Part shown: positions 55,044 to 61,742 of the stretch, one piece after another
How the letters are laid out: each line of letters opens with the position of its first letter
How positions within the stretch are numbered: position 1 is the first letter of the stretch
Origin: Arthrobacter cryoconiti
GTDB taxonomy: Bacteria > Actinomycetota > Actinomycetes > Actinomycetales > Micrococcaceae
Assembly (NCBI RefSeq): GCF_020905375.1
Contig: NZ_JAJJBU010000013.1
Coordinates: 1-64,000, forward strand
Reading direction: 5' to 3'
Length of the DNA: 64,000 nucleotides
Program-made: the position numbers and the translations under genes
Notes under the pieces: generated by a model
The model's input: the letters and a program-made list of their open reading frames with translations, nothing else
Database searches by the model: none
What the model was told of the DNA's origin: nothing

Positions 55044-56013
55044 GGCCGTGTCACATCCTCGAAGCAATATGTTGGTTGATTAGAGGAGTTGCTGGTGTTG
55101 CGTAGACGATTGTCGATTTCGGATCGGGCGGGCATCGTCGTCGGTGTCCTGGCTGGCACGTCAGATCGGTGCTGATCTTGGCCGGGACTAGACGATCATT
55201 TGGCGCGAAGGTGGACGGAATTTGACGAAGACCCGCGGCTATCGCCCCGTGAGCGCACACTTTGCAGCTGAGAGCCGCAGCAAACGTCCGCAGGCACGGA
55301 AGATTGAGATGGATCTGGTCCTTGCAGCCCCGGATGAAGGCAGATTTGGCCGTGTCCAGGACACCGCGGCAGATCGCTGGCGTTTGTGTTTGCAAGCCAC
55401 AGACGACAGCGTTGAGATCATGACGAAATCATCTGATGCCGAAGGTCGTACGGTGTCCCACTAGGCTTTTCGTTCGGTGGATTTACGCCCTGCCTAAGCG
55501 TGAGCTGGCTAAGCCAGGGATCCTGCTCCAGTCGCGTGCGACGGGGACCTTGTTGTCGGCAAGGGCGGGAAGAGTGCCTTCGCGACTAGGGTCGAGAAGC
55601 ACGGCAGGTTTTTGGGTTTTGCTGGGCTTGCCTGAAGGCAAAAAAGCTGCTGGATTCGCCAACGCCCTCATTAATCGGGTCAACGACCTGCCAGCCTTGG
55701 TGCGCGGTTCCATGGCCAAAGGATCAGGCTACCGAGATGGCCCGCCATGCCCAGCTGACACTTGCCACGGACGTGCAGGTGTACTTCGCCCACCCTCTCT
55801 CACCATGGGAGCGACCCTCCATCGAGAACACGAACTGTCTCATCCGGGAGTTACTCTCCAAGGGGCATCGAGCTCACCGATCATCAACCCTATCTGGACT
55901 CCAGCGCCGACGAGCTCAACAACCGGCCCGCGCCGTCCTAGGGTTGCTCATGCCACGGGAAGTGTTCACCAAACTACTCAACGCCAACGGTGCTAAGACG
56001 GCTTGACGCCGCC
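55044..56013 (+). mobile_element. IS30 family element, decayed (copy 1)
   Basis: The left end GGCCGTGTCA (from 55044) and right end TGACGCCGCC (to 56013) resemble the terminal repeats of copy 2. Between them the plus strand carries IS30 transposase pieces in several frames: TKTRGYRPVSAHFAAESRSKRPQ, GLPEGKKAAGFANALINRVNDLPA and MPREVFTKLLNANGAKTA. At 970 bp it is about 125 bp shorter than copy 2. Multiple frameshifts make it inactive. It points in the opposite direction to copy 2. No target duplication seen. Confidence 0.85.
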
Positions 56014-56459
56014 CAGCACATTATCTAAGTCTTCAATATCGAGCACGCTTTCGGACTATTAATTTCTCCTTCCCATATTTCAACCGATCAGAGTTAGTCG
56101 GGTCGATAACCAGTATTATCGCGTTCTGTCCAGGGCGACTAACTCTCGCTGACTGCACCACTCCCCAGAAACTTGTTGCTTCGAGGGTGTGACACCGCTG
56201 AGCGTATCCGCAAAAGATCCGTTCAGATATAGCGAACCGTACTAAAGGTCTCTAGCCGCGCGATTCCTTAATGTGCCCAGACCTTCGGCCTTCTCGCGGA
56301 CAGCCTGACCCACTTTTTGACCTTCCATTGTACGCCTGATGGTGACGCCTGGCGCGCGACGGCGGCCCGGTTAACAGCCCGGGATTCGAAGGCGCAATCA
56401 TGGCGCTAGACTTATGCGGTTATATCGAGGATTATCATATTTTCTGGGGGAAATCAGTT
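56014..56459. other. Non-coding stretch with hairpin and orphan IS end
   Basis: A perfect 11-bp inverted repeat AGAGTTAGTCG / CGACTAACTCT (56090-56100 and 56136-56146) could form a hairpin. An orphan IS30 end lies at 56171-56198. A 28-codon minus-strand frame (56242-56328) is too short to call. The ribosome binding site before 56460 is GGGGGAAA. Confidence 0.5.
56171..56198. repeat. Orphan IS30 terminal sequence
   Basis: ACTTGTTGCTTCGAGGGTGTGACACCGC is nearly identical to the right end of copy 2 (58896-58923) but has no transposase attached. It suggests a third element that was mostly deleted. Confidence 0.75.
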
Positions 56460-57281
56460 ATGAGTTATTACAATAGTTCCGCGCCCACAAAGCGTCGTTG
56501 GCGGCCCACAATTTCTTTTTGGATCTCTGCTTCCATCAGTGTGGCCCTGATGCTGCTCTTTGCACTTGTAGGATACTTTGGCGTCGGTCTCCTGTTCTTT
56601 GCTATTTGGCTCGGATTGGCCGCACTCTACTCGTTCGTGTTCAACCGGAGGTCTTGGATAGGATTGCCGCATAGGAAGGCGGCAGCAATTGCCGTTGGTG
56701 GTGGCTTCGCCTTATTTATCCTTAGTATCGTGATCTTGTTATCAATGGGGCCCGTTGAATCGAACACCAAGCTGGCCGATTCCATATCGAAACAGTCAGC
56801 CATTTCTACTGCCTCCACGCCTGTTGTGACCTCGACCCCGCCCACCGCCAAGAAAATCGTGGCCTTGAGTTCGTGCAGCACCGCGGCCATTTCAAGCACC
56901 GATGTCGGTACCGTATTCGTGTGCACGTTGGACAAAGGAGGGCATCTAGTTTGGATGGACGAAACAACGTCCAAGAAAGTTGTCGCTGAAGCTAAAACGG
57001 CCGCAGACAAGTTGATCTCTGACAAAGCGATTGCGGATCAGGTTGCTGCTCAGGTTGCTGCGGATCAGGTTGCTGCTCAGGTTGCTGCGGATCAGGTTGC
57101 TGCTCAGGTTGCTGCGGATCAGGTTACTGCGGATCAGGCAGCAGCCAAAAAGGCCGCTGCACCTGCACCTGCACCAGGCGGAGGCGCCACGGCCCTCTGC
57201 AATGACGGGACCCTGTCTTTTTCGGCTACCCACAAAGGAAGCTGCTCCAAACACCATGGGGTTGCAGTTTGGTATAAGTAA
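56460..57281 (+). CDS. Membrane protein with nonapeptide repeats and DUF3761-like domain
   Basis: A 273-residue protein. Three hydrophobic segments lie within residues 18-105 (SFWISASISVALMLLFALVGYFGVGLLFF, then FALFILSIVILLS). A Ser/Thr-rich linker and an Ala/Asp/Gln repeat region follow, with 3.5 copies of ADQVAAQVA that are likely coiled-coil. The C-terminal domain (CNDGTLSFSATHKGSCSKHHGVAVWYK) is the DUF3761 motif with two cysteines and histidines. Function unknown. It lies between two IS30 relics and is followed by a terminator. The ATG at 56460 is preferred over an upstream ATG at 56400. Confidence 0.8.
   Translation: MSYYNSSAPTKRRWRPTISFWISASISVALMLLFALVGYFGVGLLFFAIWLGLAALYSFVFNRRSWIGLPHRKAAAIAVGGGFALFILSIVILLSMGPVESNTKLADSISKQSAISTASTPVVTSTPPTAKKIVALSSCSTAAISSTDVGTVFVCTLDKGGHLVWMDETTSKKVVAEAKTAADKLISDKAIADQVAAQVAADQVAAQVAADQVAAQVAADQVTADQAAAKKAAAPAPAPGGGATALCNDGTLSFSATHKGSCSKHHGVAVWYK
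57033..57140 (+). repeat. 27-bp tandem repeats
   Basis: Three identical 27-bp units (57033-57059, 57060-57086, 57087-57113) and a diverged fourth encode ADQVAAQVA. All units are in frame. Confidence 0.95.
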
Positions 57282-57297
57282 CCTTGAAGAAACTAAA

Positions 57298-57324
57298 AGC
57301 CCCCGGTCATCTTGATCGGGGGCT
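57298..57324 (+). terminator. Intrinsic terminator of the DUF3761 gene
   Basis: Stem AGCCCCCGGTCA / TGATCGGGGGCT with a 3-nt loop, followed by ATTTT. It starts 17 nt after the stop codon and is a classic rho-independent terminator. Confidence 0.85.
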
Positions 57325-57828
57325 ATTTTGCAGAGGCCAGCATTCCCGTTGGGAACAGGCACAGTGCAAAATAGCGACTGTCAGGAAAACGTTGGTTGTT
57401 CTTTTGACATCCACTGAAATTGAAACTGCCTAGGCTCAAGCGGTATCACCGAAGCTACGTCCATTTTTCGTCTAGACGTAAGGAAATCATGGTGTAGTTT
57501 GCCTCGATCGCCCAGTCCAAACGACCTTTAGAATCACTAATAGAATGAACTTTCTGCCCATGGAACTCTTTCTGATCAAGTAGGTAATGAGCGAGAAGGA
57601 AGGTCGTCCGCTGATTATTTTAGGGTGTTTGTTTCTGCCTTGTCTGGCCGATCAGAAAGCCATTCCCATGCAGAGGCCATTGAAGTTCTCCTAAGGTTAG
57701 CGAGGCGGTTCTCTGTATTTGTATCGAGGCAGGTGCGGAGAAATTCCAGTCAGCCTAGAGTCGCCAACGCGATATATTTAGCCACAACCTGGAGCTGGTT
57801 CTCCTCCGCATTGGTAGTTTTGGGAACC
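57325..57828. other. Gene-poor stretch before IS30 copy 2
   Basis: About 500 bases. Apart from the start-less minus-strand frame at 57455-57619 I see no credible gene, promoter or repeat. The last three bases before the IS (ACC) equal the three after it. Confidence 0.4.
57455..57619 (-). pseudogene. Start-less coding remnant
   Basis: A 54-codon open frame between two stops, with no ATG, GTG or TTG at its head. It has protein-like composition (FLLAHYLLDQKEFHGQ, LDWAIEANYTMISLRLDEKW). It looks like the C-terminus of a lost gene; no family recognised. Confidence 0.35.
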
Positions 57829-58924
57829 GGCGGTGTCAAGCCGTCTTAGCAACATCCTCGTTGAGTAGCTTGGTGAATACTTCTCGTGGTGTGAGGAATC
57901 CCAGGACGCCACGGGGGCGGTCGTTGAGTTCGTCCGCGATGGAGTCCAGGTAGGGTTGGTGGCTTGTCAGTTCGATGCCCTTTGGCAGGTACTCCCTGAT
58001 CAGCCCGTTCGTGTTCTCATTCGAGGATCGCCCCCAGGGTGAGTGGGGGTGGGCGAAGTACACCGGCAAGTCCGTGGCCAGCGTGAGTTGGGGCGTGGCG
58101 GGCCATCTCGGTGCCTTGATCCCAGGTCAATGAACCACGCATCCACGCCGGCAGGTCATTGACCCGGTTGATGAGAACATCAGCGAGACCAGCAGCCTTC
58201 TTGCCCTCGGGCAGACCCAGCATGATCAAGAACCTGCTGTTCCTCTCGACCAGGGTTGCGATTTCGCTCTTGCTGCCCTTGCCGACCACCAGATCCCCTT
58301 CCCACGCGCCAGGGACACGGCGATCAGCTGCTTCCTCGGGCCGGTCATCTATGCTGGCCATCCCGATGATCCTCCCGCCCGTACGCTCTCCCAATGGCTT
58401 CACGGATTTACGTTTCGTGCGCTTGGATTGCAGCAAGATTCCTGACTTGGCCAGCTCGCCTTTGGGAAAGGCGTAGATCCACCTGTCGAAAAGCCTCGTG
58501 GGAGACGGTGCGGCCTTCGGTGTCGGGTGATTTCGTCATGGTCTCAACGCTGGCGTCTGTGGCTTCCAAACGCAAACGACCTTACGATCTGCCGCGGCGT
58601 CCTAGACCTGGCCAGATCAGCCCTCACACGTGCAGCCAAGACCGGATCCGTCTCGATCTTCCTAGCCTGCGGACGGCAGCGCCGGCGCTCAGCAGCACAG
58701 TCGGCACTCACAGGCCAGTAGCCACGAGTCTTCGTCGAATTCCTGTGGCGTTCGCGCCAAATGATGGAGTGGTTACGGCCAAGATCCGCACCGATCTGAC
58801 GATCCGTTTTGCCAGCCTGGATGCCTACGGCAATGTCCGCCCGATCCGAAAACGACAACGCCCTACGCCCCGCCAGCAACTCCCCTATTCAACCAACTTG
58901 TTGCTTCGAGGGTATGACACCGCC
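57829..58924 (-). mobile_element. IS30 family element, frameshifted (copy 2)
   Basis: The element is 1096 bp, with perfect 10-bp terminal inverted repeats (GGCGGTGTCA / TGACACCGCC) and flanking ACC on both sides, a possible 3-bp target duplication. The minus-strand transposase lies in three frames: the N-terminal HTH part (58544-58879: SDRADIAVGIQAGKTDRQIGADLG, IIWRERHRN); a middle part (58017-58436) with EGDLVVGKGSKSEIATLVE and TWDQGTEM; and the C-terminal part (57836-58069) with SSNENTNGLIREYLPKG. The DDE residues are recognisable, but at least two frameshifts break the gene, so it is probably inactive. Confidence 0.9.
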
Positions 58925-58965
58925 ACCCGTCCCTTTGGTAAGATAAAATACGCACCTTACCTGGA

Positions 58966-59424
58966 TTAAAATACCTTCATCGGCCCCGGCCAGCGAGGAT
59001 GCGTTCCGTCGTCGAGAACGTGCAGCACTAAGTCTCTCTGATCATCAATGCTAACCTCTGCTACTAAGCGTCCAAGCGCAACGCAACCATCCGATCGTCC
59101 ATACCCACAAGCCTATGTGGGTCCTGTCCGTAAACATCTTGAGTTACGACATGGTTATGCTGCCGTCCGCAGCCCCCTTCGTCCTTTAGCCACGAAGTAG
59201 CCTTTGGCGTCCATGTTCAGTCCCTCTACGTCCTGGACAGATACGCCCTGAGGATGAATCGTAAGCGAGAAGACTTCACAAGAACTAACGACTGCATCAC
59301 GGACGGATACCAGCGAATTGCGCGAAATCTTTGACTCGCTGAGAAGCGGGAGAAGGCTTCGAGGATTTCGTTGGGCTCGATCAGGCCAAGTTCCGGAACG
59401 TGGTTCTAAATTTCCACGCGCATA
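58966..59424 (-). pseudogene. Decayed minus-strand coding region in several frames
   Basis: Protein-like stretches occur in shifting frames without start codons. From 59424 to 59155: VRDAVVSSCEVFSLTIHPQG, then VQDVEGLNMDAKGYFVAKGRR. Next comes HVVTQDVYGQDPHRLVG, and then LVAEVSIDDQRDLVLHVLDD with PRWPGP before a stop at 58966. They look like one or two small genes broken by frameshifts. No family recognised. The stretch 59425-59800 also shows only short start-less frames. Confidence 0.4.
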
Positions 59425-59804
59425 GGCGGGTAATGGTTATCCATTCATCATTGCAGGAATCCCCATCTTGCTCCCGCCGGATGTGGTGCCGGCGTGCATC
59501 GACTCCTGAACTACGGTGATTCACACAACTCGGGCGATTATTCATACGGGTAATATGTCGCTGCTAAAATGTCCGGTTGTTAGCGGCGTCGGATTACTAC
59601 CTATCTTCTTCTTAGTATAATAAACCGGTTTAGCTCGATCGAGATACGAATAAGTCTTTCAATGTGCCAAAGCTGGACGCCATCAACGTCTGGAAATTTG
59701 CTCGTCATTTCGTCGTATTTTGTGTGCCAACGAATTTTCTGATGCCCGGACTTCGTTGTCTTTAACGGCGCGTGCAATTCGGAGGTCGTTTCGTGTCGCC
59801 AGCT

Positions 59805-60080
59805 TTACCTGTCCTTTAAGCGGTGATTGGCTAAGACCTTGATACTCGCGTGGTCCTGGCTAGTACGGCTGTAGATTAACGCTTTTCCCCATTCTGCGAG
59901 TGAAGGTTCTGTTGCTTTGAAGGCTGCTTGATACGGTGCCCATTGTTCCGGAGCAGCTGAGCCCTCGGTCTGTCGAAGGGGATCGTTAGCCAAGAGTTCA
60001 ATGATGTGTTCGACGTCGGATGCCGTGGCACGCCGTAGGCCGAAGTCTTTGCCGGAGAAGGTGAAAGTCGCCAAGTTCAT
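59805..60080 (-). pseudogene. N-terminal half of a GNAT acetyltransferase, fused to foreign codons
   Basis: From ATG 60080 the first 56 residues (MNLATFTFSGKDFGLRRATA, HIIELLANDPLRQTEG, APEQWAPYQAAFKA) are a typical GNAT N-terminus. After about 59910 the frame changes to unrelated residues, including GKALIYSRTSQDH. That motif resembles the first strand of serine recombinases, perhaps the remnant of the inserting element. The matching C-terminal half lies at 54457-54720 on the same strand. Confidence 0.75.
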
Positions 60081-60371
60081 GGACACATCTTTACACGCCA
60101 ATGAGTGCCCCAGCTGCTATGCGTGTGATGGGCGATCATTTGGCGACTTAAGCAATTTAAAATGCCGCCCAGCACGCTGCGGGGTTGAGCGTCTTCAGTC
60201 CAAAAAGAAGAGCCCCCTCCACAGGGACAGCCAGGACCGGGCTCACCCACAAAATGCCAATCAGCCCTTTTGGTCTCCCACTAATCAGTGAAATGTTGAT
60301 GTCAGGTGGTCGAAAAAGACACGGGAGCAAGCAACGGCTAGCAGTAGCTGAGCACAATTTAGGGAGCGGAC

Positions 60372-60659
60372 ATGAGACGCAATGAAGTGGTCGTAAGACA
60401 GGCAGCGCGGATAGAAAGTAGTGGGCATGAGAATGTCCGGGAGATTTTTCCCGGCGCCGCCAGCTTGATCCCGGTGACCCGCAGGCGGCGGCTGGCCGCT
60501 TTCCGAGAGTTCGGGGCGGAAGCTGGCATGGCGACGGCAGAATACGCGATAGCCACGCTTGCTGCCGTCGGATTTGCCGGCCTTCTGGTGGTAATCCTCA
60601 AAAGCGATGAGGTTCGGGGGTTCTTACTAAATATCATTCGTTCGGCCCTGAGCTTTTAG
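60372..60659 (+). CDS. DUF4244 Flp-type pilin
   Basis: A 95-residue protein. A long basic leader is followed by GAEAGMATAEYAIATLAAVGFAGLLVVIL, the single pilin helix with the conserved TAEYA near a likely prepilin peptidase site (GM-ATAEY). RGFLLNIIRSALSF ends it. This is the DUF4244 pilin that normally follows tadC in actinobacterial Tad loci. The ATG has GGGAG upstream. Confidence 0.92.
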   Translation: MRRNEVVVRQAARIESSGHENVREIFPGAASLIPVTRRRRLAAFREFGAEAGMATAEYAIATLAAVGFAGLLVVILKSDEVRGFLLNIIRSALSF

Positions 60660-60696
60660 CGTCCCCTGACATGCTTTTCGGCAGGTGGCGGTACAG

Positions 60697-61269
60697 ATGA
60701 AGACGAAACGCAGCACGTCTAAGCAGTCGCTGAGCGTAGCCGCAGCTAGGGTTCGGGGCTCGGTGACAGCGGAGTTCGCCGTGCTGCTCCCTGCTGTCAC
60801 AGTCTTGCTAGCCATATTTCTATTCGCTGCCGCCGCAGGCATTTTGCAACTGAGGTTGGAGGAGGGTGCCAGAGCAGGTGCCCGCGCACTAGCGAGGGGT
60901 GAGAGTACCGAACAGGCCATCGGGACCGCTAACCATGTATCAGGTGGAGACGTTGTCGTTACGGTGGATTTAGTGGACGGTTTTGCGGCTGTCACTCTCA
61001 CCGGCCGGGTATCAGGAGTATTGTCTGCGCTACTTCCTTGGCCACAAACGGCGCGGGCTATCGCCAAGATCGAAAACTACGCCAGCACGGCCCAAAGCGA
61101 TGCGAAACAACCGGGCACAATAACTGCCAAAACCGGCTTATGGCGTTGGGTCAACTCATCCAACGAGGAAGTCGACGCAGCGGATTTGTTTGGTGCTATC
61201 TCCTGTGATCGCTTAGCCGGATACCTATGGACGGCGGAGCCGGATCTAGTCGTAGTGAGGCTGAAGTGA
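60697..61269 (+). CDS. TadE-family pseudopilin with C-terminal extension
   Basis: A 190-residue protein. RGSVTAEFAVLLPAVTVLLAIFLFAAAAG is the TadE N-terminal helix with its conserved Glu. A small domain follows (LQLRLEEGARAGARALARGE, VTVDLVDGFAAVTLTGRV). Residues after about 130 (TAKTGLWRWVNSSNEEVDAADLF) extend beyond the usual actinobacterial length. ATG 60697 and GTG 60685 are both possible starts. It lies between the pilin and the TadG-like gene, as is usual. Confidence 0.87.
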   Translation: MKTKRSTSKQSLSVAAARVRGSVTAEFAVLLPAVTVLLAIFLFAAAAGILQLRLEEGARAGARALARGESTEQAIGTANHVSGGDVVVTVDLVDGFAAVTLTGRVSGVLSALLPWPQTARAIAKIENYASTAQSDAKQPGTITAKTGLWRWVNSSNEEVDAADLFGAISCDRLAGYLWTAEPDLVVVRLK

Positions 61270-61295
61270 GGTCGTAGTGAGATTGTGGTGGTGTT

Positions 61296-61742
61296 ATGAA
61301 ACGTGGTGAATATAGGGAAGAGGAGCCACTGGCTGGTTCACCCACAGAGCGTGAGAGGGGCTCCGGAACAGTTCTGGCTGCTGGGCTGGCCTTGGCCGTC
61401 ATCTTGCTGTTGGCGGGAGTTTTGGGTCTGGGCCAGGCCAGTACGGCAGCCGCGCAAGCCGCCACCGCAGCAGACTTGGCAGCGCTCGCAGCGGCAGACG
61501 CCGCCCGCGGGCTTAGCGCTGGGGACCCCTGCAGCATTGCCGCTGACATTGCTCAACGCTACGGAGCTCAAATTTCAAGGTGCCAAGTACAGGGCCATAA
61601 CCTTGACACCGTCCAGGTGGAGTTGACGATCCTATCCGGCCTGCCGTGGAAAGCCTATGGGAAAGCACGGGCCGGACCGCCTCCGGACGATGTTCTGCCG
61701 GGACGTTCTGCCAGGAAAGCCGTTGTGACGGACGTCAATTAG
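61296..61742 (+). CDS. TadE/TadG-like minor pilus protein (Rv3654c-like)
   Basis: A 148-residue protein with a hydrophobic helix after ERERGSGTVLAAGLALAVILLLAGVLGL. Then AATAADLAALAAADAA, the signature of Rv3654c-type helicase/secretion-neighbourhood proteins, and two cysteines (GDPCSIA, SRCQVQ). It would be a minor component or processing partner of the Flp pilus. Its 3' end overlaps that of the convergent helicase by 8 bp. Confidence 0.87.
   Translation: MKRGEYREEEPLAGSPTERERGSGTVLAAGLALAVILLLAGVLGLGQASTAAAQAATAADLAALAAADAARGLSAGDPCSIAADIAQRYGAQISRCQVQGHNLDTVQVELTILSGLPWKAYGKARAGPPPDDVLPGRSARKAVVTDVN

Larger units (their letters stand above)
45843..60371. other. Accessory region inserted between tadC and the pilin gene
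   Basis: ssd, tadA, tadB and tadC end at 45842, and the DUF4244 pilin, TadE and TadG-like genes resume at 60372 on the same strand. The 14.5 kb between them holds unrelated cargo on both strands, IS30 relics, pseudogenes and a split GNAT gene. The usual actinobacterial order puts the pilin directly after tadC, so I infer insertion. No attachment site or flanking repeat was found. Confidence 0.6.

Noticed and set aside
56008-56019. 12-bp sequence GCCGCCCAGCAC shared with 60164-60175, considered as an insertion-site repeat
   Set aside because: A 12-mer shared between two multi-kilobase GC-rich stretches is expected by chance, and the positions do not match the GNAT junctions.
56242-56328. 28-codon minus-strand frame starting MEGQKVGQAVREK
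   Set aside because: Too short and without recognisable homology; possibly another remnant.
57033-57140. Regular repeats considered as a CRISPR array
   Set aside because: Units are contiguous without spacers and encode an in-frame peptide repeat.
57625-57849. 74-codon plus-strand frame before IS30 copy 2
   Set aside because: Runs into the IS end, has no ribosome binding site and no family resemblance.
60204-60244. Minus-strand hairpin GAGCCC/GGGCTC with T-rich tail
   Set aside because: Stem is only 6 bp and no minus-strand gene ends there.
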